A DNA stretch of 64,000 nt from NCBI GenBank assembly GCA_965662745.1, contig CBFIJK010000008.1, forward strand, positions 1-64,000. The letters are read 5' to 3'. Within the stretch, counting starts at the first letter, position 1; each line of letters begins with the position of its first letter. This document shows positions 20,705 through 30,233 of the stretch, in pieces. Made by a program: the position numbers and the translations under genes. Origin of the DNA: Anianibacter sp965662745 (lineage in GTDB: Bacteria; Pseudomonadota; Alphaproteobacteria; Rhodobacterales; Rhodobacteraceae). The notes beneath the pieces are model-generated. The model saw only the letters and a program-made list of their open reading frames with translations, did no database searches and had not been told where the DNA came from.

Positions 20705-22231
20705 TCAGACCCGCTCGCCCTTCGACAGCTTGTCCAGAAACGCATCTGCCTCGGCGAGCACGGTTTCTTTGCGCTCGTCCTTCATGCGGTCCCAGGTCGC
20801 ATACATCTGACCCATGCGGGGGTTGCTGCCGAAACGGTCCCGGTGGCGGATCAGGAAGTTCCAGTAAAGCAGGTTGAACGGACAGGCCCCCTCGCCCGTC
20901 TTGGTCTTCACGCTGTAAGCGCAGTTACCGCAATAGTCGGACATCCGGTCGATATAGCTGCCCGAAGACACGTAGGGCTTTGACCCGACGATCCCGCCAT
21001 CGGCGAACTGGCTCATCCCGATGACATTGGGCGCCTCGACCCATTCATAGGCATCGGCATAGACCGCCAGGTACCATTCATGCACCTCGAAGGGGTCGAT
21101 CCCCGCCAGCAGCGCGAAATTGCCAGTGACCATCAGACGCTGGATATGGTGAGCATAGGCCTCGTCCCGGGTCTGTTCGATGGTCTTCGCGACACAAAGC
21201 ATGTCGGTATCGGCATCCCAGAAAAAGCCCGGTAGCTTGCGCTGATGGTTCAGCACGTTGCGTCGCGTGTAATCCGGACCTTCGAGAAAATAGATGCCGC
21301 GCATGTATTCTCGCCAGCCGATGATCTGACGGATGAAACCCTCGACCGCATTGATCGGGGCGTTCCCGGCCTCATAGGCCTTTTCGGCGGCGCGGCAGAT
21401 TTCCATCACCGTGAGCAGACCGGCGTTCAGATACATCGAGATGACCGAGTGATACAGGAAGCGGTCCTCGGTCAGCATCGCATCCTGGTAATCGCCGAAT
21501 TTCGGAAGTGCGTTCTGAATGAAATGCGTCAGGGCACGCCGCGCCTGTCCCCGGTCAGTTGCAAACCAGAAATCGTCCAGGTTGCCGAAATTCGATCCGA
21601 ATCTGTCGCGCACGAGCGCAAGCACGTCTTCGGTGATCTCATCGGGCGTGAAGCCCATCGGCCCGCCAAAGTCGATCTCATCCGGCGCGGGCTTGCGGTT
21701 GTCGTGGTCGAAATTCCACTTGCCGCCTTCGGGGTCATTCCCATCCATCAACAGACCCGTCTCGCGCCGCATCTCGCGATAGAAGTATTCCATCCGCAGC
21801 GCCTTGCGGCCCTTGGCCCATTCTTCAAACCGCTCATGGCTGGCGAGGAATCGGTCGTCGGGAAGTTGGCGTATTGTCAGAGGGGCGCTGTTCAGAACCT
21901 CGATCAGCCGCCATTCGCCCGGCTCTGTCGCAAGCACCTCTTCCGCGCCATGCTTGTCGGCATAGCGCAAGAGTTCCTTGTCAATGGCGTGGCTGTTCTC
22001 TGGGTCATCCAGCGTGGAGTATTCCACCTGCCAGCCGTCTTCCTTCAGCGATTGCGCGAATTTGCGCATGGCGGCGAAGAGAAACGCGATCTTCTTTGGG
22101 TGATGGGGCACATAGCTTGCCTCGTCCATCACCTCTGCCATCACGACGACGTCTGACGCCTTGTCCGCCTCGCGCAGCGCTGAAAGCTCCGGCGACAGCT
22201 GATCGCCCAAGACGAGGATAAGCCGTGTCAC
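20705..22231 (-). CDS. Cryptochrome/photolyase-related Fe-S flavoprotein (FeS-BCP type)
   Basis: A 508-residue member of the iron-sulfur bacterial cryptochrome/(6-4)-photolyase group (like Agrobacterium PhrB or Rhodobacter CryB). The N-terminal LILVLGDQLSPEL begins the antenna-binding domain; the C-terminal domain carries the FAD region (WREYMRGIYF) and four cysteines fit for a 4Fe-4S cluster: one in DTDMLCV near 344, two in CGNCAYS near 432-435, and one in ACPFN near 448. It could repair (6-4) photoproducts or act as a blue-light receptor. It overlaps the upstream SDR gene by four bases, implying coupled expression. Confidence 0.9.
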   Translation of the reverse strand: MTRLILVLGDQLSPELSALREADKASDVVVMAEVMDEASYVPHHPKKIAFLFAAMRKFAQSLKEDGWQVEYSTLDDPENSHAIDKELLRYADKHGAEEVLATEPGEWRLIEVLNSAPLTIRQLPDDRFLASHERFEEWAKGRKALRMEYFYREMRRETGLLMDGNDPEGGKWNFDHDNRKPAPDEIDFGGPMGFTPDEITEDVLALVRDRFGSNFGNLDDFWFATDRGQARRALTHFIQNALPKFGDYQDAMLTEDRFLYHSVISMYLNAGLLTVMEICRAAEKAYEAGNAPINAVEGFIRQIIGWREYMRGIYFLEGPDYTRRNVLNHQRKLPGFFWDADTDMLCVAKTIEQTRDEAYAHHIQRLMVTGNFALLAGIDPFEVHEWYLAVYADAYEWVEAPNVIGMSQFADGGIVGSKPYVSSGSYIDRMSDYCGNCAYSVKTKTGEGACPFNLLYWNFLIRHRDRFGSNPRMGQMYATWDRMKDERKETVLAEADAFLDKLSKGERV

Positions 22232-22905
22232 CAGGGAATTTCCGCGCCGGAATAGTCGTAAAAGCCGCCAGATTGCTCTGGCGTCAGGCTTTCGAGCACG
22301 TTCAGCAGGTTCTGAGCCGCCTCGTCGGGCGGGGTCGCCTTGTCAGGGCTGACGAAATCGCGGGTGAAAGGCGTGGCCACGGTGCCAGGGTGAAGCGCGG
22401 CGCAGACGGCCTGCTTGTGCGAGCGCGAAAGCTCGATCGCCGCCGTATGCACCACTTGGTTCACAGCGGCCTTGGCGGTGCGATACCCATACCATCCGCC
22501 GATCCCGTTGTCGCCGATGGATCCGACGCGCGCCGACAGAACGCCGATGGCCGAAGGCCGGTCCTTTGGCAGGAAACGCACGGAATGTTTCAGCAGCAAA
22601 GCCGGACCAAGCGTGTTCACCTCGAACTGGTCGCGCATGGATTTTTCCGTGATCTGCTTCAGCGCCTTCTCGGGCGCCTGCCCTTCGATCTGAAGTGCGC
22701 CGGTCGCGATGAAGATCAGGTCGTATTCGCCGTCGAGCCGGTTCAGAACGCTTTCGACCGATCCCTCACGCCGCACGTCCAGCCCGTCGCCCGTGCGCGA
22801 CACGCCGGTCAGGTTGGCCGCGCCAAGGCGCTTTTCTAGGTTGGCGTAGATCGCGCTTCCGATCCCGCCGGTCGATCCGATGATGAGTGCTTTTTCAAAT
22901 TCCAT
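22228..22905 (-). CDS. Short-chain dehydrogenase/reductase (C-factor-like SDR)
   Basis: A 225-residue SDR with the nucleotide-binding GSTGGIG motif near residue 10 and a YxxxK catalytic pair in YGYRTAKAA. The LNRLDGEYDLIFIATGAL and NTLGPALLLKH stretches resemble the short C-factor/CsgA-like SDRs often found beside FeS-type photolyases. Substrate unknown. The stop overlaps the photolyase-like start by four bases (ATGA), so the pair is an operon. The proximity to a light-responsive flavoprotein suggests a photo-oxidative stress role, which is inference. Confidence 0.82.
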   Translation of the reverse strand: MEFEKALIIGSTGGIGSAIYANLEKRLGAANLTGVSRTGDGLDVRREGSVESVLNRLDGEYDLIFIATGALQIEGQAPEKALKQITEKSMRDQFEVNTLGPALLLKHSVRFLPKDRPSAIGVLSARVGSIGDNGIGGWYGYRTAKAAVNQVVHTAAIELSRSHKQAVCAALHPGTVATPFTRDFVSPDKATPPDEAAQNLLNVLESLTPEQSGGFYDYSGAEIPW

Positions 22906-22956
22906 GAGGCGGAGTTATGCCAGCGCGGCCCCCGGTCAAACGGCAATTCGACGCGG

Positions 22957-23712
<756 letters not shown>

Positions 23713-23791
23713 CGACTGCCAGCTAGAGGCGCGCGATGATACGTCAATTCGGGGCTTTTCAACACGCTGACCTTTGGGTAGCCTTCGCGAC

Positions 23792-23875
23792 ATGATGACG
23801 AACGGCCATATCCCCACTGCACTGCGCCTTGGCGCACTGCGTCTGGATGGCCTGCTTCTCCTTAGCCGCCTCTGA
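23792..23875 (+). CDS. leuL: Leucine-rich leader peptide of leuA
   Basis: A 27-codon reading frame ends in GLLLLSRL and a TGA stop, with nine leucines overall including four in a row (CTG CTT CTC CTT, 23852-23863). It lies 82 bases before leuA, and its stop is inside the 5' arm of a strong hairpin. This is the layout of amino-acid leader peptides, where ribosome stalling at the Leu codons controls which RNA structure forms. Two adjacent ATGs (23792, 23795) could serve as start. No similarity to other proteins is expected for such a peptide. Confidence 0.75.
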   Translation: MMTNGHIPTALRLGALRLDGLLLLSRL

Positions 23876-23940
23876 GCGTGCCGTCCCGGCGCGACCGCTC
23901 AGAGGAGGACGCGAGCGCCGAAGGACCCAAAGGCTAAGGA
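23859..23940 (+). promoter_or_regulatory. leuA attenuator with mutually exclusive hairpins
   Basis: Hairpin 1: 23869-23878 pairs perfectly with 23896-23905 (10 bp) and includes the leader stop codon. Competing helix: 23887-23892 with 23915-23920 (6 bp). A third helix joins the end of the Leu codons (23859-23867) to 23932-23940 (9 bp perfect), which is just upstream of the leuA ribosome binding site. Segment 23926-23933 can alternatively pair with 23771-23778. There is no U run, so control may act on translation of leuA or through an atypical terminator. Confidence 0.6.
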
Positions 23941-23957
23941 CACCAAGGATTACCGAC

Positions 23958-25523
23958 ATGACGGATACGACGAAAGATCGCGTGTTGATCTTCGACACGA
24001 CCTTGCGCGACGGCGAACAATCGCCCGGCGCCACAATGACACATGAAGAAAAGCTCGAAATCGCGAGCCTTCTCGATGAAATGGGCGTCGATATCATCGA
24101 GGCCGGGTTTCCTATCGCGTCGGAAGGTGATTTCGCCGCGGTGAGCGAGATTGCGAGGCAATCGCAAAGCGCCACCGTTTGCGGCCTCGCGCGCGCCAAT
24201 CTGACAGATATCGACCGCTGCTGGGAAGCGGTGAAACACGCCAAATCCCCGCGCATTCATACGTTCATAGGCACCTCGCCGCTGCACCGTGCGATCCCGA
24301 ACCTCACCATGGACGAGATGGCTGACCGTATTCACGAGACGGTCAGCCATGCCCGCAATCTGTGCGACAACATCCAGTGGTCGCCGATGGATGCCACGCG
24401 GACGGAATGGGATTATCTCAAGCGGACGGTCGAGATCGCGATCAAGGCCGGTGCGACAACGATCAACATCCCCGACACCGTGGGTTACACCGCGCCGGTG
24501 GAATCGGCGGACCTGATCCGCCGCCTGATCGCAGAGATCGACGGCGCCGAGGATGTCGTCTTTGCGACCCATTGCCATAACGATCTTGGCATGGCGACGG
24601 CCAACGCGCTTGCCGCCGTCGAGGGCGGCGCGCGGCAGATCGAATGCACCATCAACGGTCTCGGCGAGCGGGCGGGCAACACGGCGCTGGAAGAGGTCGT
24701 GATGGCCCTGAAGGTGCGCGGCGACATCATGCCGTTTGCCACCGGAATCGACACCACGAAGATCATGAACATCTCGCGCCGTGTCGCATCGGTGTCGGGC
24801 TTTGCGGTGCAATACAACAAGGCTATCGTGGGCAAGAACGCCTTTGCACATGAGAGCGGCATTCACCAGGACGGCATGCTGAAAAACGCCGAGACCTTCG
24901 AGATCATGCGCCCCGAGGATGTCGGCCTCAACGCCACGAACCTTGTCATGGGCAAGCATTCGGGCCGCGCGGCGCTTCGCGCAAAACTCAAGGATCTGGG
25001 GATCGACCTGGGGGACAACCAGCTGAAAGACGTCTTCGTCCGGTTCAAGACGCTCGCCGATCGCAAGAAGGAGGTCTATGACGAGGACCTCGTCGCGCTC
25101 GTCCAGGATTCGGGGGCGGCAGGCAAGGACCACCTCCAGCTCAAGTTCCTGCGCGTGATCTGCGGCACCGAGGCGCCGCAATCGGCCGATATGACCCTCA
25201 CGGTGGACGGCGTCGATCACCAGGTGACTGCCACCGGCGACGGGCCGGTCGATGCGGCCTTCAACGCGGTGAAGCAGATCTTTGCCCACAACGCCCGACT
25301 GCAGCTTTATCAGGTGCATGCGGTGACCGAGGGCACGGATGCGCAGGCGACGGTGAGCGTGCGGATGGAAGAGGACGGCAAGATCGCGACCGGCCAGGCC
25401 GCCGATACCGATACGGTCGTCGCATCCGCCAAGGCCTATATCATGGCGCTGAACCGATTGGTGATCCGGCGGGGCAAGACGGGCGGCGACCAGAAGGAAG
25501 TGTCCTACAAGGATGTCGTCTGA
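23958..25523 (+). CDS. leuA: 2-isopropylmalate synthase
   Basis: Condenses acetyl-CoA with 2-ketoisovalerate, the first committed step of leucine synthesis. The 521 residues (E. coli 523) include the HMGL-like TIM barrel with FDTTLRDGEQSPGA at about 10-24, the metal site THCHNDLGMA, the GKHSGRAAL segment, and the C-terminal leucine-binding regulatory domain. The ATG at 23958 has AAGGA eight bases upstream; a long in-frame extension upstream overlaps the leader peptide and is rejected. Regulation by the leucine leader peptide is predicted from sequence; feedback inhibition by leucine is the family norm. Confidence 0.95.
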   Translation: MTDTTKDRVLIFDTTLRDGEQSPGATMTHEEKLEIASLLDEMGVDIIEAGFPIASEGDFAAVSEIARQSQSATVCGLARANLTDIDRCWEAVKHAKSPRIHTFIGTSPLHRAIPNLTMDEMADRIHETVSHARNLCDNIQWSPMDATRTEWDYLKRTVEIAIKAGATTINIPDTVGYTAPVESADLIRRLIAEIDGAEDVVFATHCHNDLGMATANALAAVEGGARQIECTINGLGERAGNTALEEVVMALKVRGDIMPFATGIDTTKIMNISRRVASVSGFAVQYNKAIVGKNAFAHESGIHQDGMLKNAETFEIMRPEDVGLNATNLVMGKHSGRAALRAKLKDLGIDLGDNQLKDVFVRFKTLADRKKEVYDEDLVALVQDSGAAGKDHLQLKFLRVICGTEAPQSADMTLTVDGVDHQVTATGDGPVDAAFNAVKQIFAHNARLQLYQVHAVTEGTDAQATVSVRMEEDGKIATGQAADTDTVVASAKAYIMALNRLVIRRGKTGGDQKEVSYKDVV

Positions 25524-25547
25524 GGGGTTTCGCCTGACGGCGACCCG

Positions 25548-25597
25548 CTGGGGGGCTCTGCCCCCCAGACCCCCCGAGGGTATTTGAGGAACCAAAG
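25548..25597 (+). repeat. Intergenic GC-palindrome element, copy A (after leuA)
   Basis: CTGGGGGGC and GCCCCCCAG (25548-25556, 25560-25568) form a nine-bp hairpin with a TCT loop. It is followed by a C-rich run and the tail GGGTATTTGAGGAACCAAAG (25578-25597). Copies B, C and D in this window share the tail. No gene is visible in the remaining intergenic stretch to mreB. Confidence 0.7.
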
Positions 25598-25755
25598 TAT
25601 TGAGGGTCGGTCTTTTGCGCACTTCGCCGCGTGATGGCGGAAACGTGCTGATTTGACCCTTTCGCCCTCTTTCGCTATCGCGCCAGCACTCCTATAACTC
25701 GCGCGGATCAGCGTCGCTGCGTCCCGCGTTTGTTGCTCAACGGAAAGCCCGGACC

Positions 25756-26793
25756 ATGTTCAGTATTGCAGGCCTGTTCTCGTCAGACATGGCGATCGAC
25801 CTCGGCACGGCGAATACGCTTGTCTACGTCAAGGGCAAGGGCATCGTGCTGAACGAGCCCTCGGTCGTGGCCTATCACGTCAAGGACGGCAAGAAGCAGG
25901 TTCTGGCGGTCGGCGAGGATGCCAAGCTGATGCTGGGCCGCACGCCCGGATCCATCGAGGCGATCCGCCCGATGCGCGAGGGCGTCATCGCGGATTTCGA
26001 CACCGCCGAAGAGATGATCAAGCATTTCATCCGCAAGGTTCACAAGCGCACGACCTTTTCCAAGCCGAAGATCATCGTCTGTGTGCCCCATGGCGCGACC
26101 CCGGTGGAAAAGCGCGCGATCCGGCAGTCGGTTCTGTCGGCGGGTGCGCGCAAGGCGGGACTGATCGCCGAGCCCATCGCGGCGGCCATCGGGGCCGGAA
26201 TGCCGATCACTGATCCCACGGGCAGCATGGTCGTCGATATCGGTGGCGGCACGACCGAGGTCGCGGTTCTGTCGCTTGGCGATATCGTCTACGCCCGCTC
26301 GATCCGGGTTGGTGGCGACCGCATGGACGAGGCCATCGTCAGCTATCTGCGTCGCCAGCAAAACCTTCTCATTGGCGAGGCGACGGCAGAACGTATCAAG
26401 ACCTCGATCGGCACCGCGCGCATGCCCGATGACGGCCGCGGCGCGTCGATGCAGATCCGGGGCCGCGATCTCTTGAACGGCGTGCCGAAAGAGACCGAGA
26501 TCAATCAGGCGCAGGTCGCCGAAGCGCTGGCAGAACCAGTGCAGCAGATCTGCGAGGCGGTGATGACAGCGCTCGAAGCCACGCCTCCCGATCTGGCGGC
26601 CGATATCGTCGACCGGGGCGTCATGCTGACAGGAGGCGGTGCGCTGCTGGGAGAGCTTGACCTGGCGCTGCGTGAACAGACAGGTCTGGCCATTTCCGTG
26701 GCAGACGAGTCGCTCAATTGCGTGGCGCTCGGAACGGGCAAGGCGCTAGAGTATGAAAAACAGCTACGTCACGTTATAGACTACGATAGCTGA
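25756..26793 (+). CDS. mreB: Rod shape-determining actin homologue MreB
   Basis: Actin-like ATPase that forms membrane-bound filaments and directs lateral cell-wall synthesis. At 345 residues it matches E. coli MreB (347). The phosphate-1 motif DLGTANTLVY, phosphate-2 DIGGGTTEVAV and adenosine motif TGGGALL are all present, and the N-terminus MFSIAGLFSSDMAIDLG carries the amphipathic membrane-binding stretch. It is the first gene of mreB-mreC-mreD-mrdA-rodA. A possible -10 TATAAC lies at 25693-25698, without a clear -35. Confidence 0.97.
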   Translation: MFSIAGLFSSDMAIDLGTANTLVYVKGKGIVLNEPSVVAYHVKDGKKQVLAVGEDAKLMLGRTPGSIEAIRPMREGVIADFDTAEEMIKHFIRKVHKRTTFSKPKIIVCVPHGATPVEKRAIRQSVLSAGARKAGLIAEPIAAAIGAGMPITDPTGSMVVDIGGGTTEVAVLSLGDIVYARSIRVGGDRMDEAIVSYLRRQQNLLIGEATAERIKTSIGTARMPDDGRGASMQIRGRDLLNGVPKETEINQAQVAEALAEPVQQICEAVMTALEATPPDLAADIVDRGVMLTGGGALLGELDLALREQTGLAISVADESLNCVALGTGKALEYEKQLRHVIDYDS

Positions 26794-26855
26794 GAGGCCG
26801 AAAAGGCCCAACGGGGCGAGGGACGCACCGAAAAACGAGCGGTTTGGAGCGAGCC

Positions 26856-27773
26856 GTGGCAAGAGACCGGAACAACGGCGATGATTACATTCGCCCGATC
26901 AGGCGTATTCTGGTCGGGCTTTTGGTGTTTGTGCTGTTCGCGACCTTCCTTCTGTGGCGGATCGACAGCCCGCGCGTCGAACGCTTCCGCATGGCGCTGG
27001 TGGACCGTGTCGTGCCATCCTTTGACTGGGCCATGGCGCCGGTGACCTTTGCGGCGGGCATGGTCGGCAATTTCCAGTCCTACACCCGCATTTACGAACA
27101 AAACCAGCAGCTGCGCCGCGAGCTTCAGCAGATGAAGGCCTGGAAAGAGGCGGCGCTACAGCTTGAACAGCAGAATGCGAAGCTGCTCGATCTCAACAAG
27201 GTGCGGATCGACCCCAAGCTGACCCATGTCACGGGCGTCGTGCTGGCGGATGCCGGATCGCCGTTTCGCCAGTCGGTCCTTCTGAATGTCGGACGCCGCG
27301 ACGGGATCGTCGATGGCTGGGCGACGACGGATGGTCTGGGCCTTGTGGGGCGGATTTCGGGCGTGGGGGAGAACACCTCACGCGTGATTCTTCTGACCGA
27401 TTCCAACAGCCGCGTTCCGGTGACGATCCAGCCGTCGGGGCAGCGGGCGATCCTGTCCGGCGACAACAGCAAGCTGCCGATCCTCGATTTCATCGAGAAT
27501 GATGATCAGATCCGGCCCGGCGACCGCGTGGTGTCTTCTGGGGACGGCAAGGTGTTTCCGGCAGGCATCGTCGTGGGCCAGGTCGCGCAAACACCCGACC
27601 GGCGGCTTCGCGTGCGGCTGGCCGTTGATTATGAGCGGCTTGGGTTCCTGCGCGTTCTGCGCGCCCTGCCAGAAGAGCCGATCACCGATCCGGGGACTCT
27701 GATCGCGCCGGAAGGCGCGGCGCTGTTGACCCAAGAGGCGCTTCCCGAAGAACCGGAGGCCGGCGATGGTTGA
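26856..27773 (+). CDS. mreC: Rod shape-determining protein MreC
   Basis: Bitopic inner-membrane protein that links MreB filaments to PBP2 in the periplasm. The 305 residues show one transmembrane helix (about 20-40), a coiled coil (about 70-110, RIYEQNQQLRRELQQMK) and the beta-rich MreC domain. The start is taken as GTG at 26856, six bases after GGAG; the upstream TTG at 26844 overlaps that ribosome binding site. The C-terminal tail is acidic. Its 3' end overlaps mreD by eight bases. Confidence 0.94.
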   Translation: MARDRNNGDDYIRPIRRILVGLLVFVLFATFLLWRIDSPRVERFRMALVDRVVPSFDWAMAPVTFAAGMVGNFQSYTRIYEQNQQLRRELQQMKAWKEAALQLEQQNAKLLDLNKVRIDPKLTHVTGVVLADAGSPFRQSVLLNVGRRDGIVDGWATTDGLGLVGRISGVGENTSRVILLTDSNSRVPVTIQPSGQRAILSGDNSKLPILDFIENDDQIRPGDRVVSSGDGKVFPAGIVVGQVAQTPDRRLRVRLAVDYERLGFLRVLRALPEEPITDPGTLIAPEGAALLTQEALPEEPEAGDG

Positions 27774-28302
27774 TCCGCGCACGCTGCGCCGCATTGCCTA
27801 TGCTCTCTTGTTCTCGGGCCTTTGCCTGTTGCTGATGCTTTACCGCATCCTGCCGATCTCTATCGAGGCGGGGGGCATCCCGGCGCCGGACCTTATGCTG
27901 TGCCTGTTGATCGCCTGGGTCCTGCGCCGTCCGCGCTGGGTGCCGACCCTTTTGATCGCGGCCGTCTTTCTGACGGCTGACCTGATCTTCATGCGCCCAC
28001 CGGGGCTGTGGGCGGGGCTCGTCGTGATCGCGGCGGAATACCTGCGCCATCAGAACCATTCCACGAGTGAACTGACCTTCGCCAATGAGATGATCCTCGT
28101 CTCGGGCACCATTCTGGCAATCACGGTTGCCAATCGCGTGATCTTGTCCGTGACGATGGTGGACCAGTTGTCGCTGGTCTTGACCGTGCAGCAATTCGCA
28201 ACGACCTTAATGGCATATCCGTTCGTCGCGCTTGTCAGCCATATCGTGTTCGGCGTACGCAAGCTGTCGCCAACCGAGGACGCGCTGGAGTCACGCTTGT
28301 GA
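27766..28302 (+). CDS. mreD: Rod shape-determining protein MreD
   Basis: Polytopic inner-membrane protein of the elongasome, 178 residues with about five hydrophobic segments. Weakly conserved family, but position between mreC and mrdA and the hydrophobic pattern make the call. Starts with an ATG overlapping the mreC stop region and overlaps mrdA by four bases. Confidence 0.9.
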   Translation: MVDPRTLRRIAYALLFSGLCLLLMLYRILPISIEAGGIPAPDLMLCLLIAWVLRRPRWVPTLLIAAVFLTADLIFMRPPGLWAGLVVIAAEYLRHQNHSTSELTFANEMILVSGTILAITVANRVILSVTMVDQLSLVLTVQQFATTLMAYPFVALVSHIVFGVRKLSPTEDALESRL

Positions 28303-30233
28303 AACGCACGCCAAAGGATCTTGAACAGTCGGTTCGCGTCATTTCCCGGCGCGGTGTCGTTCTGGGCGGCGCGATGCTTGGGTTCATGGGGCTTCTGGCC
28401 GGACGGATGCGGTTTCTGCAGGTCGAGCAGGCCGAACAATTCCGCCTTCTGGCCGAAGAGAACCGTATCAACATTCGCCTTCTGCCACCGGCGCGCGGGC
28501 TGATCTTTGACCGCAACGGCGTGCCGCTGGCCGAGAACGAGCGCAATTACCGGATCGTGCTGGTGCCCGAGGACGCGGGCGATGTGGATAGCGTGATCGA
28601 CCGGCTGTCGCGCCTGGTCCCGATGAGCGAAGAAGAAATTGAGCGCGCCAAGGCAGAGTCGCGGCGGCGCAGCCCCTTCGTGCCCGTCACGATCGCCGAC
28701 CGGCTGACCTGGGAAGACACCGCAGAGGTCGCCGTCAACGCGCCCGCCCTGCCCGGCGTAAATCCTGAGGTGGGCCTGTCTCGCTTGTACCCGCGCGGCG
28801 CTGATTTCGCCCATATCGTCGGCTATGTCGGTCCGGTCAGTGATTACGACCTTGGGCGGATCGAGGATCCCGATCCTTTGCTGCTGATCCCGAAATTCCA
28901 GATCGGCAAGACCGGCGTGGAATCGAAAAGCGAAGAAAACCTGCGCGGCAAGGCCGGCACACGCCGGATTGAGGTGAACGCCGTCGGCCGCATCATGCGA
29001 GAGCTGGACCGGCAGGAAGGCATCCCCGGATCGGACCTGCAGCTGACCGTCGATGCCGAACTTCAGAACTACGTTCAGGCGCGGCTTGGAAATGAAAGTG
29101 CCGCTGCGGCGATCATGGAGGTCGAGACCGGCGATATCGTCGCCATCGCTTCGGCGCCCAGCTTTGATCCGAACAAGTTCGTGCGCGGGATCTCGACGAC
29201 CGATTACCGGCTGCTGACGGAAAACAAGTACCGTCCGCTCGCCAATAAATCCGTGCAGGGTATCTACCCGCCTGGGTCAACCTTCAAGATGGTCACCGCG
29301 CTCGCGGCGCTTGAGGCAGGCGTGATCTCTCCGGAAGAAACGGTGTATTGCCCCGGCCACCTGGAGGTCGGCGGGCGGCGGTTCCATTGCTGGAAGCGTG
29401 CGGGGCACGGGGCGATCGACCTGTTGAATTCGCTCAGCCAATCCTGCGACGTCTATTACTACGACATCGCCCAGCGCGTCGGGATCGAGAATATCGCCGC
29501 CATGGCGCGCAAGCTGGGGCTGGGCGAGCGGCACGACATTCCGATGTCCGCCGTGGCTGGCGGGCTGACCCCTGACAAGCAATGGAAGCGCGAAAACCGC
29601 GGCGCGGAATGGGTAATCGGCGACAGCTTGAACGCCGGGATCGGCCAGGGCTATGTGCTCGCCTCTCCACTGCAACTGGCCGTGATGACCGCGCGGATCG
29701 CGGCGGGCACAAGCGTTTCGCCGCGTCTTGTGAAAACGATTGACGGGATCGAACAGCCGATCACAGCGCCGCCGCTTGATATCGACGAGGGCCATCTGCG
29801 TCTGGCCCGGCGCGGGATGTATGCGGTCACCAACCACCGGCGTGGCACGGCCTTTGGCAGCCGGATTGACGCCGCCGAGATGCGGATGGCGGGAAAGACC
29901 GGTACAAGCCAGGTGCGCAACATCACCGCCGCCGAACGCGCGCGCGGTGTGTCGCGGAACGAGGACCTGCCGTGGGAGCGGCGCGATCACGCGCTCTTCG
30001 TCGGCTTTGCACCTTACGAAAGCCCGAAATACGCGGTCTCGGTTGTCGTCGAACATGGCGGCGGAGGGTCCACTGCAGCCGCGCCCATCGCCCGCGACAT
30101 GATGCTTCAGGCGCTTTACGGCGGCACCCCGCCGCTCGAGGCGTATCCCACGTCCCAGCGCCGTAGAATCGAGGAACAGCAGCGCGCCCTGCCGAAGCAT
30201 GATCGCGACGGCGACGGGCCGAGCCGCGCATGA
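28299..30233 (+). CDS. mrdA: Penicillin-binding protein 2 (peptidoglycan transpeptidase)
   Basis: Class B PBP that cross-links glycan strands made by RodA during elongation. It has 644 residues (E. coli 633), an N-terminal membrane anchor (about 20-45), a pedestal domain and a transpeptidase domain. Catalytic motifs are seen: PGSTFKM (Ser about 327), a SQSCD (SxN-equivalent typical of PBP2) and GKTGT near 531-535. The start is GTG, overlapping the mreD stop by four bases (GTGA), and the stop overlaps rodA by four bases. Confidence 0.95.
   Translation: MKRTPKDLEQSVRVISRRGVVLGGAMLGFMGLLAGRMRFLQVEQAEQFRLLAEENRINIRLLPPARGLIFDRNGVPLAENERNYRIVLVPEDAGDVDSVIDRLSRLVPMSEEEIERAKAESRRRSPFVPVTIADRLTWEDTAEVAVNAPALPGVNPEVGLSRLYPRGADFAHIVGYVGPVSDYDLGRIEDPDPLLLIPKFQIGKTGVESKSEENLRGKAGTRRIEVNAVGRIMRELDRQEGIPGSDLQLTVDAELQNYVQARLGNESAAAAIMEVETGDIVAIASAPSFDPNKFVRGISTTDYRLLTENKYRPLANKSVQGIYPPGSTFKMVTALAALEAGVISPEETVYCPGHLEVGGRRFHCWKRAGHGAIDLLNSLSQSCDVYYYDIAQRVGIENIAAMARKLGLGERHDIPMSAVAGGLTPDKQWKRENRGAEWVIGDSLNAGIGQGYVLASPLQLAVMTARIAAGTSVSPRLVKTIDGIEQPITAPPLDIDEGHLRLARRGMYAVTNHRRGTAFGSRIDAAEMRMAGKTGTSQVRNITAAERARGVSRNEDLPWERRDHALFVGFAPYESPKYAVSVVVEHGGGGSTAAAPIARDMMLQALYGGTPPLEAYPTSQRRRIEEQQRALPKHDRDGDGPSRA

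Noticed and set aside
23869..23905. Hairpin as simple Rho-independent terminator
   Set aside because: Strong stem but no T run follows; better explained as part of the leuA attenuator.
23934..25622. 562-codon open frame on the minus strand
   Set aside because: Mirror frame of leuA; composition and lack of motifs show it is a shadow.
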